A stretch of DNA of 64,000 nucleotides. It comes from Anopheles merus (Eukaryota; Arthropoda; Insecta; Diptera; Culicidae). The DNA is taken from NCBI RefSeq assembly GCF_017562075.2, contig NW_024427605.1, positions 1 to 64,000 on the forward strand, in the 5' to 3' direction. The notes under the pieces are model-generated. The model was not told the origin of the DNA. It saw only the letters and a list, made by a program, of their open reading frames with translations, and did no database searches. Position numbers and translations under genes: made by a program. Positions 10,775 to 22,396 of the stretch are shown here, piece by piece (position 1 is the first letter of the stretch; each line of letters starts with the position of its first letter).

Positions 10775-11660
10775 ATGGCTGATAAAGTGTCGTTCGCGAG
10801 ATTGAATGGTACCAACTACGAGAATTGGAGTTTCAGAATGAAACTTCTCCTCATAAAGGAAGGATGTTGGTCAGTTGTGAAAGAAGAGAAACCGGAACCA
10901 ATAACGGCAGCTTGGAGTAAACTGGACGAGCTGGCCATGGCTCATATTGGATTATGCGTGGAAGACAACCAGTTGATTCATATAAAAAAGGCGGGCAATG
11001 CAGCGGATGCATGGAAAAAACTGGAAGATTTCCATGTGAAGAAAACTATGACGACGAAGGTATCGATAATGCGAAAAATCTGTGGCTCGCGTTTAGAAAA
11101 AGACGGCGATATGGATGCACACATTACGAAACTTTCGGAGTTATTTGAAAAATTGAATAATTTGTCTCCTGAAAAAATACTTGATGACCAATGGGTGATT
11201 GCCATTTTATTAAGTAATCTTCCCGAGGAGTATGATGTACTTGTAACAGCATTAGAAGCTCGTCCGGATGAAGACTTGACGTTGAATCTAGTGAAGGGAA
11301 AACTTATTGACGAGTGGCAAAAACAAAAAAATCGAGCTGATGTTGACTTAACGGAAACAGCACTTCAAATAGACAGGATCAAAGAGAAAGATGTTACAAC
11401 GAGTTTCTTCTGTTAACGGCCAGGATATCATAAAGCATAGTGCGAGAAATTTAAAAGATGGAAAGACAGAAATCAGCAGGTTAGTGACAGAGAAAAAGCT
11501 AATATTGTTTCAATTATATCAGAGGAAGATAGCGGAGAAAATTGGGCATTTACAACCAGAAAAATATCTCTATCAAAGAAACTGTGGCTATTAGATTCGG
11601 GCGCTACTTGTCACATCTCGAATGAAAGAAGTTTTTTTGAGATTTTGGATGAAATTTCGA
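10775..11660 (+). pseudogene. Copia gag and protease
   Basis: From MADKVSFARLNGTNYENW the frame has the copia-type gag capsid domain (UBN2-like, with LLSNLPEEYD near residue 150). In-frame TAA at 11414 falls inside a CCHC knuckle (CFFC.RPGYHKA..C), and a TAG follows ten codons later. The same frame then continues to the protease motif WLLDSGATCHISN (about 11585-11623), ending at TAA near 11670. Gag forms the particle; the protease matures it. Two nonsense codons in one frame indicate decay rather than regulation. Confidence 0.5.
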
Positions 11661-11685
11661 TGAAGAAGTAAGCGTAGCGAATGGA

Positions 11686-12880
11686 ATGAAATCAAAATCA
11701 AAAGGACGTGGATCAGGTTGGCTGATCATGCTGGATGGAAGCGGAAATGAACGAATTGTAACGTTGAAGGATGTGCTATTCGTGCCGAGTATGAAATCGA
11801 ATCTAATATCAGTGAAACGTCTGGTGCAAGAAGGATACACCATTACATTTAACCAGGCTGGTGCACAAATCCAACGTGGTGGAATAGTTGGTGCAGTAGG
11901 TAAGATTTTTGGTAATTTGTTCGTATTATGCCTAGGAAGAGAAGAAAATTCGGTAGCTATGGTTAATTCAACTGATTGTATACACGTTTGGCATCGTCGT
12001 TTGGGACATGTTGGATGTCATAGTATTTCAAAGATGACGGAACTGTCAAGAGGAATTATATTCAAGAATTGTACTTGTTCGGATATTTGTGAAATTTGCC
12101 TGAAAGGAAAAATGCAGCGAATTCCGTTCCCGAAGCAATCTGAACGACAAACCAATGCAGTGATGGATCTAGTTCATACAGATATATGTGGACCTATGCG
12201 CAATGCCACTTTGGGAGGAAAAAGGTATTTATTTACATTTATAGATGACTATAGCAGATATACAGTCATCTATATGTTACATAAAAAATCCGAGGCAATA
12301 AAAAAATTTGAACAATATGTTGAACTGGTCAAGACTCAATTCGGCAAGAATCTCAAAATATTACGATCTGATCGCGGTGGTGAATTTACTGGAAAGATTT
12401 TCAAGGATTTTCTTGCAAATCAGGGAATAATTTAATAACTAACAGCCCCTTATTCCCCGCAGCAAAATGGAGTAGCGGAAAGAAAGAATCGCACGTTAGT
12501 TGAAATGGCAAAATGTATGCTTATTGATGCAGGTTTGAACGAATGTTATTGGGGTGAAGCAATGAATACAGCAAACTATTAACAGAATCGCCTACCAAGT
12601 AAAGCTATAGATGATACCCCGTACTATAGGTGGTTTGGACGAAAACCTGATCGTGGACACGTGCGAGCATTCGGAACAGAGGTATATTGTCATGTACCAA
12701 GTATGCATCGTGGTAAATTGCATGATACGGCGGTAAAGTTAAGACTGATGGGTTATAGTGTCGAATCAAAAGCTTATCGTTTAATAGACACTACAACTGG
12801 TAAGATTACAATAGGCCGTGATGTTACATTTATAGAATCGCACAATTACCAAATACCTCAACCCAATTTAGAAAAATAAA
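11686..12880 (+). pseudogene. Copia integrase
   Basis: The pre-integrase HHCC finger is at VWHRRLGHVG...CEICLKGK (about 11985-12105). The catalytic core has HTDICGPM (first Asp, 12175), LRSDRGGEF (second Asp, 12365) and QQNGVAERKNRTL (Glu, 12460-12500). A TAA after GII (12433-12435) and further shifts near 12580 and 12880 break the frame. The C-terminal part continues with GRKPDRGHVRAFG and ends at LEK. It would insert the copia cDNA. Confidence 0.5.
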
Positions 12881-12901
12881 AAAAAATGTAATGAAATAGT
12901 A

Positions 12902-13561
12902 GTGTCTCTACTCGATAATTCTGAAGAAACTAAATTTCAACCTAATGAAGATGATGAAGCTCAAGGGGATGTAATACTAACTGATAGCGAGACAGATTAT
13001 GATACTATATCCGAATCGGAAGAAAATTATTCAGATGAAACGTCGAATGAAGAACAATTGCGTCCATCCACAAGAGTTACTCGTGGACTACCTCCAGCAC
13101 GATACGCATGTACAGTGAAACCAGATGAAAAAGAACCACGAAATTTAAAAGAAGCTCTTGAAAGTGACGACAAAGAAGAATGGAGAAAAGCATTGCTAGA
13201 AGAACTAAATGTATTGAAAACTAACGACACTTGGGATTTAGTTGAATCACCAAACAGAAGACGTCCAATCAGTTGCAAGTGGGTATATAAGATAAAACGA
13301 GATGAGAAAGGTAACATTTGTCGATACAAAGCACGATTGGTGGCAAAAGGTTTTAGTCAGCGTTATGGAGTAGATTATGATGAAGTTTTTGCACCAGTCG
13401 TTCGGAAAACTACTTTTAGGACATTCTTGTGCATTGCCGGAAAAAGACGAATGCTTGTAAAGCAATACGACGTAAAAACAGCTTTTCTACATGGCAACCT
13501 TAAGGAGGAGATTTACATGGAACAGCCACCTGGCTTTATAATTCAAGGTGAAGAAAATAAG
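12902..13561 (+). pseudogene. Copia reverse transcriptase, 5' half
   Basis: An acidic linker (residues 1-55) leads to the copia RT start EEWRKALLEELNVLKTNDTW, then ISCKWVYKIKRD, RYKARLVAKGFSQ, VDYDEVFAPVV and QYDVKTAFLHGNL, ending EENK where gypsy A is inserted. The frame resumes at 28336 after the 3' end of gypsy A. This half is open, so disruption came mainly from the insertion. Confidence 0.5.
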
Positions 13562-13768
13562 TGTAGGATGGCTGACGAATGATCCACCCTGTGTTCGTGA
13601 TGACAGCTCGGATGAGAGCGGCGTGACTCGATTAAACGGGAGGACGGGAGAACGGACAGCGGATGCCGACAGTCGCACACGGAGATTAAAGTGAAACACA
13701 CGTGAAGAACTAAGACGATTATGTTAATTTGAACTGAATAAAGCACTCTTCTCTCTTTTCATCCTACA
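13562..13768 (+). repeat. Gypsy A 5' LTR
   Basis: Begins TGTAGGATGGC, ends CATCCTACA, with AATAAA near 13738. Five substitutions relative to the 3' LTR were counted by eye over 207 bp. The sequence just downstream (ggggctcaaccgggat, about 13771-13786) is the likely primer-binding site; the tRNA was not identified. Confidence 0.5.
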
Positions 13769-13829
13769 TAGGGGCTCAACCGGGATATTAGAAAAGAGTT
13801 GCGTGAAGACGCGCAAAAAAGTGTACAGT

Positions 13830-14250
13830 GCCTAGAAGATGTGCGCCTGTATGTGAAGACGTACAGAAAAGTATACAGTGCGTGTAAGACGTGCGCCTGT
13901 ATGTGTTAAGACGTACAAAGCATTACGCAGCGCGTGTAAGACGTGCGCCTGTGTGTGTTAAAGAGGATGAAGTTATGTACAGTGCGTGTAAGATGTGCGC
14001 CTGTATGTGCTAAGATGTACAAAGCATTACGCAGCCCGTGTGCAACGTGTGCTCGTGTGTGTTAGAGAGGGAAAGAAGCGCAGTGCGTGTAAGACGTGCG
14101 CCTGTGTGTGTTAAAGAGGATAAAGTTAAGTACAGTGCGTGTAAGAGGTACGCCGGTACGCAAAAAAACGACGCGAGTTGCACAAAGGACAACAGAAGTG
14201 TGACTTTTGTGTAAGTGTGACGATTAAAGACGAAAAGCATCGCGTAGTGC
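13830..14250 (+). repeat. Imperfect tandem repeats in gypsy A leader
   Basis: Units resembling gtgcgtgtaagacgtgcgcc and cagcgcgtgtaagacgtgcg, followed by tgtatgtgttaaga, recur at least five times between the 5' LTR and gag. The related gypsy E also has a tandem-repeat leader, of different sequence. Position between LTR and gag matches where the Drosophila gypsy insulator array sits; any such role here is inference. Confidence 0.5.
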
Positions 14251-14424
14251 GTATAAAACGTGCGTTTAGAGAACGTAATCAACGAGAAAGAGTTGAGTGT
14301 GTGTGAAAGTGTGCGTCACTAGTGGAAAGAGGTAGACGTATATACTGCGTGTGGGGCACGCGCTTGTTTTGGTGAAGGCATAAGGAACTGTCGATAACTG
14401 CTGAATTCTCGTGAAATTCGCATA

Positions 14425-15390
14425 ATGGACAACGAAGCGCGGATCCTCGTGTTGCTAAACGATTTAACTCGTCCGGGTTTAGTTAGGAGGTGCGCCGCTA
14501 GAAAACTAGCTACCAAGGGTACAAAAGAAGAGTTGGCTAGGCGACTAGTCGAAGAAGGAAACGTGGAAATAATGGACGAAACCATGAATACGGACAATTT
14601 TGCAGACGCAGAAATGCGTAGCAGTACAAACGATGAAGCGGTCTGGCCAGAACACTCGGATTTGGTGCGCACGCCGTATTCGTTTCGTGATGTTGAAGAC
14701 GGTTTAGAAACGTACGGGAATGATCTATCCCAAGACTTTAATGTGTGGCTAAACGAATTTGAAGATATTCAAAGATGGCACGTTGGACGCAAGATCAGAT
14801 GCTGGTAATGATGCGCAAAAAGTTAGTTGGTGTGGCGAAAAGTTTTGTGATGATCAAACGCGAAACCAATTCGTATACCGCGTTGCGTGCAGCTTTACTG
14901 GAAGAGTTCGGTACTGTAGTTCGTGCGAATGACGTACACCGTAAGCTGGTAACGCGTAAGAAGAAGAAAGATGAATCCGTATTGGAGTTTATCTATGCAA
15001 TGCAACGCATTGCGCAAGGCATCGATTTAGATGAAGTCAGTTTAATGGAATATATCGTCGATGGTGTTACAATGGACACTCGAAGTCGAGCAAGTTTATA
15101 CGAAGCTGTGACAATAAAAGATTTGAAATCGAAGCTACTGTTCTGGGAACGTGCGCAAAAGAAAGATGAACCAACAGAAAAGAAGAAAGAACAAGTGCGA
15201 CGCGTGGTGGAAAAAGTAGAAGAAAACTCAAAACGACGTTGCTACAATTGTGGTGATCTTGGACATGAAACACGTACATGCGCAAACAAACAACGTGGAC
15301 CCAAGTGTTTTGTTTGCAATGAATACGGACACCGCGCGAAGGAATGTCCGAACAAAGCGCGACATTCGTCGAACATGCCAAGGCAAAACA
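14425..15390 (+). pseudogene. Gypsy A gag
   Basis: Start chosen at MDNEARILVLLND, followed by a SAP-like helix-extended-helix (LTRPGLVRRCAARKLATKG, KEELARRLVEEG). The frame shifts at about 14775-14800, where LNEFEDIQRW in one frame passes to MARWTQDQMLVMM in the next. A capsid-like helical region with YIVDGV follows, then two CCHC knuckles, CYNCGDLGHETRTC and CFVCNEYGHRAKEC (about 15240-15350). Gag packages the element RNA. The protease continues without a stop in the second frame. Confidence 0.5.
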
Positions 15391-16550
15391 ATGGTGACAC
15401 CACGAATGTTCTTACAGTGAAAACAGCGGAACAGAACGATGTGTCCGAATTAAAACGAAATGGACTGATCACAAAGCACATCATAGTGAACAATATGGAT
15501 TGTGTGGCTTTTGTCGATCCTGGCAGTGAAGTGTCGTTATTGCGGAAAGATTTTTTCGATGAGTTGCCGTTTAGTGAAATGGTGCCAGTTAAAACAGGTT
15601 TTCGACTCCGTGGTTTCGGTGGAAATTGCAACACGCCACACGGCAAAACAAAGATAAGTATGGAAATTGACGAATTGAAGCGATCGGTCGATGTTTTTAT
15701 AGTGTCAGTGAATTCTATGAACTCAAAAGTGTTGTTAGGTATGGACTTTTAGCAAACAACGAAGTATACGATAACGAACGATGGTTTGAAAGTGGAAGAA
15801 GTTGAATCGGTAGAAAATGACGAACGATGGATTTACAATATAACAGCCGCGGATGTGGGAGAGTTAACGGTTCCTTCAGAATATCGCGAACAAATAGAGT
15901 GCATGATAAAGTGTTATAATCCCAACGAAAACCCACAATCAGTCGAGACCTTAGTAATCAAGTTACAAGATGAAAGTGTAGTTCGTGAAAATCCTCGTAG
16001 GCTTGCTCCATTAGAAAGGCGTGTGGTTAAAGATCAGGTACAGGAATGGTTAGAAAAAGGTGTCGTGAGATCATCGTACAGTCCATACGCAAGTGCTGTG
16101 GTTGTGGTTCCTAAAAAGAATGGTACGTACAGAGTGTGCATCGATTACAGGGAGCTGAACAAGAAGATGATTAGGGATAAATATCCAATCCCTAACATAG
16201 AAGATCAAGTAGAGCAATTGGCGGAATCTCGAGTTTTCACGACATTGGATCTTGAAAATTCTTATTTTCACGTTCCAATAGACGAAGATAGTCGGAAGTT
16301 TACAGCTTTTGTTACTCACGAAGGGCAATATGAGTTTTTTCGGGCTCCGTTCGGTTTGTGGACCAGTGGAAATGCATTTTGCGGATTTATTAATTCTGCA
16401 TTACGAGAGCTCATAAACGAAGGAGTTATTATAACGTTTGTGGATGACATTATAATCCCAGCTAAGAGTGAGCAAGATGGTATCGCATCTTTGAAGCGTG
16501 TGTTTGAGATGGCCGAGAAATCAGGTTTAAGCAGTTTCAGCGATTCATAG
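15391..16550 (+). pseudogene. Gypsy A protease and reverse transcriptase
   Basis: The protease-like motif is CVAFVDPGSEVSLL, with Pro where DTG/DSG is normal, ending KVLLGMDF. An in-frame TAG follows at 15750-15752, and the same frame continues open into RT: RRLAPLERRVVKDQVQEWLE, SPYASAVVVVPKKNG, VCIDYRELNKK, TLDLENSYFH, FFRAPFGL and the catalytic FVDDIIIPA (about 16437). After EKSGL the text jumps to QRFIGLASYFRKF in another frame near 16530, so part of the RT thumb is deleted. Gypsy B then interrupts at 16603. Confidence 0.5.
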
Positions 16551-16602
16551 GTCTTGCAAGTTATTTTCGTAAGTTCATACCGGGATTTGCGAAGATAGCT
16601 CG

Positions 16603-17461
16603 TGTAATGTGTTTGATGACTGTTACGGTTGCCATGTGGTATGTTTTGGGATAGTCACGGTATATTCGATTTTGGGACGGTTGCTATGTAGTAACTTTGA
16701 ACTCGCGTTGGTCAGGGTGGCCTTCGTCATCGTTTGCCGAATTAAGTAGAACTGAGGTGGATACTGTTTCGAAGCGGACGTTCGACACTTGATCGTCCAG
16801 GCGATCATAGAAACCTTTAGGAGGTTTCCCTTACTGGAAACGTTGGAGTTTAGAGGCCTTACCTTGGGCAGGGGGACATATCTAAACTCTTTAAATGAGA
16901 ACTCGATAGATGTAGGATGGGCATAGTCCTATCCTGACAGTCCGAACGAATCTGACCTGCCATGATCGGAGTTGGTTTTATTTATACTCTCTATTTTGTG
17001 TCAATTATGCTGAATGTCAAGTTTTGAGTTTACATATGGTTGTGCTTATTATGTAAGGTCAGTTCTGGGTTCTGACGCTTACGCGGTGTTTTGTTTCCTA
17101 CGCTTACGGTTCTGTTTGTACACACGAGGTACGGTGTCTCTGTTGGTTGCTATTATGCAATGCTGTGTATTTACGCTTTACCCACTTGAAGCGTTTTGTG
17201 CTGGGTAAGGTTTTTTTCGCACCTCCGGGGTTGTGTGTCGCTTGTGTGTTTTAAGTGTTTTTGGATAAGGGTTTTTCTGCTGACTTACAATTCCTGACGT
17301 AAGGTTATTTATGTGGTTTGGATTGTGTTGGTATCTTGAGTGGTTGGAATTTGGTCTTTTTGTGTGTTGTGTTGTGTTGACAATTTTGTGTTTATTAAGT
17401 GTAATAAGAAATGTGTGTGAACTGATTGAAAACAGTATAGCATGTGCATGTGCATGCTACA
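16603..17461 (-). repeat. Gypsy B 3' LTR
   Basis: Minus-strand start TGTAGCATGCAC, end CACATTACA. A TATA-like GTATAAATAAA occurs on the minus strand at 16977-16987. Same length as the other copy at 23231-24089 and no differences noticed, which implies recent insertion or gene conversion. Confidence 0.5.
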
Positions 17462-17474
17462 CCTCCCCCCTTTA
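17462..17474 (-). promoter_or_regulatory. Gypsy B polypurine tract
   Basis: The minus strand reads ttaaaggggggagg directly upstream of the 3' LTR, the standard plus-strand DNA priming site. Confidence 0.5.
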
Positions 17475-17507
17475 ATAGAATAACGTAATGAATTACAATG
17501 ATTGAAG

Positions 17508-18260
17508 TTATTCTCCTGTGTACTTAATTAATCTATTTTTGTGTACTGTAGAGATTTTCTTTGTTGTTTTATTTTGTATTACGCAATTAGGCCCTCGGTC
17601 ACTTACTACTGTGAAAGGTCCAATGTAGACTGGATCTAATTTTTTCCTATTTTCATTTTCCAAATATACCTGATCTCCTAAGTTTATAATAAGTGGTACT
17701 GTATCTTTATTTAAGATGTGCTGTCTTCTATTCTTTGCTTTTATCAAATTTTCTCTAGCTATTTCGTTTGATTTTTGGAGTTTATATTTCATTTCGAAAT
17801 AATATTGGTCAATATTATAAACTGGTTCTATTTTTGTTTTGAATATATCTTGTGGTAAATTCGCTTTTCTTCCGAATACCAGTTCGTATGGTGTGTAGTT
17901 TGTGTCAGTGTGTTCTGTTGTATTGTAAACAAATTCGTAAAATTTAGTCCAATCATCCCAGTCATCATGATGTTCGTTTGTATAACTTCTTAGGTATTCG
18001 TTTAGACATCTATGATTTCTTTCTAATGATCCTATTGTCCGTGGGTGGTAAGCTGTGCTAAACGTCTGTTTGATTTTTAAGATTTCTGAGATTTTGTGTA
18101 ATATTTCATTGTTATATTCTAGTCCTTGATCTGATTTTAATTCGATAAATGTTCCAAATGTAAGAATAAAGTTTTCTACCAATGCTCTTGCTATAGTATT
18201 TGCTTCTTTGTTATGGATAGGTATTACTACGATGTATTTCGTTAAGTCACATTGTATGGT
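17508..18260 (-). pseudogene. Gypsy B integrase, C-terminal part
   Basis: The part after a frameshift near 18260 carries the second catalytic Asp in ELKSDQGLEYNN and the Glu in GSLERNHRCLNEYL, then YELVFGRKANLP and the C-terminal barrel-like region (LGDQVYLENENRKK, YIGPFTVV) ending KYTGE. The region 18182-18260 is open in this frame without a Met. It is the downstream half of the same integrase as the next entry. Confidence 0.5.
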
Positions 18261-19642
18261 TATTGCATACCTGTTGTTTTTGTTAGTTTTGTTAGAGGTC
18301 CTACTGTGTCGATTGAAATTATGTTAAATGGTTTTGTCGGTGCTGTAGTTACAACTGTTTTTTCTTTAGTATGTCTAGTCGTCTTATTAACTATGCATGC
18401 CTTACAATTTCGTACGTATTTCTTGATATCATCTTTCATATTTTTCCATTTGTATTTTTCCCTTATTTTCTGGTACAGTCTGTACTGGCCTATATGTCCT
18501 CCCGAAGGGGTCATATGATAATCTGAAATTATTCTCAGCCTTTCTTTTTCTGTTGTTATCCATCTAGTTGGAGTAAACAGGATTATTTCAAACTTGGTAA
18601 TGGCTCTATTGGCGATTTCCTTAATAGTTTGTTGGGAATATTCTTCGAATAAATGATCTTCTTCTGACCATGCTAGCTTATTTCTTCCATATTGTTTCGC
18701 GATTTTGCACATTTCTAGAAGAGCAAACTCTAATGCTTGACTTCCATTTACATCATTTCTCAAAAGAAATTTTCCTAGTGCTTTACTATATGAATGGTTG
18801 TATATAATGAATTCAACGTTGTTCTTATTTCTCTGCGTACCTATTTTCAATACCTTTCTCACTTCTGAAGGTCTATCTGTTTTCCACATCGCGGGGTGAT
18901 CAGTCCCTGTTGTTGCGATTGGTTCGTCTTTGTTTATATCAGTTTTCTCGTTATTTTTCTTAACCATGGCTCTTGTATTAACCATTAAAATCGTTTTGGA
19001 TTTTGGTATTGATGCTTTTAGGTCATCTGAGTTAAGGATTACTCTTGATAGTGCGTCTGCCGCAACATTAGTTTTACCTGCTAAATATTCTATTTCAAAG
19101 TCAAATTCTTCTAAATCTAGTCTCATTCTAGTAAGCTTAGAAGTAGGATTTTTCATACCAAATAAGTATGCTAATGGTCTATGATCTGTTCTAACTATAA
19201 ATTTTTGTCCATATACGTAAGGTTTAAAATAATTAATTGCCCAATGTATAGCTGTAAGCTCTTTCTCGATAATTGGCTTATTCTTCTCTCCTGGTGTAAA
19301 ACTTTTACTCGCAAACGCGACTGGTAAATCGTTTCCATCTGTTATTTGTGATAACACTGCACCACATGCCATATCCGATGCGTCTGTCGTAATTATGAAT
19401 TGCTTTTTAAAATCTGGATATTGTAAAATTGTGGGTGAGAGTAAGCTTTGTTTCAATGTATCAAAAGCTGCTTGACATTCTGAAGTCCATGCAAACTTAA
19501 CATTTTTCTTAATCAAATTATTAATAGGTTTAGCTATCTTAGCAAAATTCTGTACAAATTTACGATAATAATTACAAAATGCGACAAAACGTCTTGCTTC
19601 ATCAGCATTAGTAGGAATCGGGAAGTTTTTTAATTGTGTCAA
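18260..19642 (-). pseudogene. Gypsy B RNase H and integrase N-terminus
   Basis: Opens FPIPTNADEARRFVAFCNYYRKF (RT connection), then the RNase H motifs IITTDASDMACGAVL, VAFASKSFTPGEKN, EKELTAIHWAI and VRTDHRPLAYL, and NVAADALSRV. After a linker comes the integrase HHCC finger (HMTPSGGHIGQYRLY...CKACIVNKT) and the first catalytic Asp in IISIDTVGPL. It ends by frameshift at 18260 and overlaps the upstream RT frame by about 35 bp at 19608-19642, another shift. Confidence 0.5.
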
Positions 19643-21131
19643 ACTTCGCGTCGTCCGGATAAATTCCTTTATCTGTTATTTTATGACCTAAGTACGTTAC
19701 TTCTGTTTTAAAGAAACAACATTTCTCTGCATTTAGTTTAAGGTTATACTTTCTTAGCCTATCAAAAACTTTACCTAAATTACTGATATGATGCCGTGCA
19801 CTGCATCCAGTAACTATAATATCATCTATATATACAAATGCTAGCTCTGGTGTTAAACCAGCCATAGCGATAGCCATCATTCTTTGAAAGCTGTTTGGGC
19901 TAATGTTGAGTCCAAATGGCATTCTTGTAAACTGATAGTGGCCTGTAGGCGTCGAAAAAGCTGTGTATTTTCTCGAATTTTTATCAAGTTTGATTTGATG
20001 AAACCCTGACATCAAATCCAATGTGCTGAAATATTTGGCTCTTCCTAGCTGATCTAGTATCGTGTCTATGCGAGGTAAAGGGAATTTGTCTGGTAAAATT
20101 TTCTTGTTCAATTGCCGAAAATCCACTACTAAACGCCATTTCTTTTTTCCTTCACCTGACTTCTTCGGTACTAATAGTATCGGTGAATTATATGATGAAA
20201 CAGAATGTTCTATAATGTTATTTTTCAACATCTTTTCTACCTGTGATTGCATTTCCTCTGTTTGTGAATGTATTTGTTTATAATTTGGTATATAAGAAGG
20301 AATATTATCTTTTAATGAAATTTCCTGGGTATAAAAATTGTTAGTAGAGACCGGTTCATCTTCTAAACAAAATATATCCGAGAATTTTGTGATAAGATTT
20401 TCTAACTCTTCTCTTGCTATTTGTGGAATATTTTCTATATGGATTTTGTTATGAATTTTCTGAATTCGTTCCTTAGATGTGTCAAGTTTCTTCTGTAATT
20501 GTTCATACTCTCTTAATGGTTCAACTTCTGGTGTATAAGATTTTATGTTAAAAGAAACATCTTTATCTGTGGTATTAATGAATTTGATATACTGATTACG
20601 TTTTGAGACTATTGTGTTTCCGCAAAATACCCCTGGTTGGATTTCTTGTGATAAGATGATTGAATCTTCTGTCAAGTTTGGTATGGTTATTTTTCGAACT
20701 ACTTCACTTCGTTTTGGTAAAATATAATTTCCATTTACATTGTCTTCTATTGGATGTGAAATCAATCCGTTATCAGATGAGAAGTATATCATCCAATTAA
20801 CATAATCAACAATACATCTGTGCTTTATAAAGTCTTTTCCTAACAGTCCGTCAGAAAAAATGGATTCTACGTCTTCTATTATATGAAATTCGTGTATAAT
20901 GGAATAATCGCCAAAGTGAATTGTTTTCATAGCAGTACCTAAAGTCTCTGATTCATGGTCACTAGAGCTTATCAAAGTTAATTTTTTAGATGTATTGATC
21001 TTGCAACCTGGTTTTAATTTACTAGCTTTAAGTACGGATACGGTTGCTCCTGTATCTATGATGAGTGTGCTATAGATTTCCTTTGCAATTTCTATTTTAA
21101 CTTTAACAAAATTATCTGCATCAGTGTTTAT
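19608..21131 (-). pseudogene. Gypsy B protease and reverse transcriptase
   Basis: The frame overlaps the gag end in a -1 relation. Protease motif LIIDTGATVSVLKA lies near 21050. RT motifs follow: LLVPKKSGEGKKKWRLVVDF, PLPRIDTILDQLG, STLDLMSGFHQI, FTRMPFGLNISP and catalytic FVYIDDIIVTG (about 19820), then VTYLGHKITDKGI. It ends by frameshift near 19608. Apart from that shift the frame is open over 450 codons, consistent with a recent copy. Confidence 0.5.
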
Positions 21132-21133
21132 GG

Positions 21134-22396
21134 TTAGTATAGGGTTTTTTCTGATACTTGAGAGTGGCCTAAAAAATTATTCTGTTCTTCGGCTGTTACT
21201 GTGTTATGAATAGGCGCTCGATTATTTTGCCAATTGCTATTATTTCTATTTGATTGTACGTACTGGTTTCTGTTGGAATAATTTTGTCGATTTGCATGCT
21301 GATTTCTGTTGTTGTTAGTGTTATTGTTGTTATATCTGAAGTTATTATTATTTCTGTTGTTGTTCTGTTCATATCTTGCGGGTGGGAACCTGGGTGGGAT
21401 TTGTGTCTGATATCTATTATTATTTGAGAATTTGTTGAATTTGTTCCTTCCTTGGTAGTTGTTTCCATACCCTCTATTGTTCCTGGTAGCGTTTGAATAT
21501 AGGATCTTTGTCTGATCATTCTTTCCCTTTTTCGTTCTATCTTCTAGCTCCAACTTTACAGCTTGCTCTATTGCTTCATGCAAGGTTTCGAATTTACTTG
21601 ATCTCATTATAATTTTGGTCTCGCCATCTTTAAGTCCATAACTCAATGCACTGATTCCTGATTTAGTTGCCTTCTTTCTAGCTACTTCTGGCGCTATCTC
21701 TTCTGCAATGTATGCCTCTTCTAGTTGTTGCGTTAATTTTTCAATAACGCTTCCAAAATCTTCTATCGTTCCAGTCTGTTTAGTATTGTCCATTTTTGAT
21801 ACTACGATCTCTGGTGTTACCTTTATGCTGCATCTGTCTTGTAGTTTGTTAACTATATCTTCTATTGAGTTAGGAGCTTCTCCTACAACAATTCGTGCTT
21901 TTCCTGTTAGACGTCCTAGTACCAGTTGTATTACTGTTTCTTTATTTTCTGGCTTTACTATTTTCTTTAATACATTTAAGTTTGACACCACACCTTTCAA
22001 ATCCTTCTCATTACCATCATACTTTGATATGAGAGAAGTGGTGATTTTAATCAATTCCATAATGTCAGCCATTTTGTCAGGTTTCGTTTCTATTGTTATG
22101 TCAAATTGGTTCTCTGATAATGTCGTATTTAACGAATCTGGATGTCTCTCGAAGTGTATTTTTATGCACTTATTTATTTCGTAGTATACGTATCTACTCT
22201 TTTTAACTAGCTTTGTTAATATTTCATCTTTAATAGACGATTCGTGCTTTCGTAGGAGTTCTTGTATTTCGTCGTATATTTCCTTAGTATTATCCCTTAA
22301 TGTTGTTAACGCGCAAAGCCTATAACATTTGTTCAGCTGTTTCACCTGTTCATAAATTTTATCTAATATTTCTATTTTCTCGAATAGTTTTTGCAT
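21134..22396 (-). CDS. Gypsy B gag
   Basis: An intact 420-codon frame starts at MQKLFEKIEILDKIYEQV. Helical capsid-like sequence occupies residues 1-300. The C-terminal 110 residues are rich in Asn, Arg, Gln and Tyr, with runs such as NNNRNNNNFRYNNNN, and lack CCHC knuckles. 412/mdg1-type gags have this kind of basic Asn-rich RNA-binding tail. Stop TAA at 21134-21136; a minus-strand run of six A (21145-21150) just before it could allow -1 frameshifting into pol, which is inference. Role: particle formation and RNA binding. Confidence 0.5.
   Translation of the reverse strand: MQKLFEKIEILDKIYEQVKQLNKCYRLCALTTLRDNTKEIYDEIQELLRKHESSIKDEILTKLVKKSRYVYYEINKCIKIHFERHPDSLNTTLSENQFDITIETKPDKMADIMELIKITTSLISKYDGNEKDLKGVVSNLNVLKKIVKPENKETVIQLVLGRLTGKARIVVGEAPNSIEDIVNKLQDRCSIKVTPEIVVSKMDNTKQTGTIEDFGSVIEKLTQQLEEAYIAEEIAPEVARKKATKSGISALSYGLKDGETKIIMRSSKFETLHEAIEQAVKLELEDRTKKGKNDQTKILYSNATRNNRGYGNNYQGRNKFNKFSNNNRYQTQIPPRFPPARYEQNNNRNNNNFRYNNNNTNNNRNQHANRQNYSNRNQYVQSNRNNSNWQNNRAPIHNTVTAEEQNNFLGHSQVSEKTLY

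Noticed and set aside
16623..16808. 61-codon frame present twice (also at 23251-23436)
   Set aside because: It lies inside the identical LTRs of gypsy B and duplicates with them; no coding evidence.
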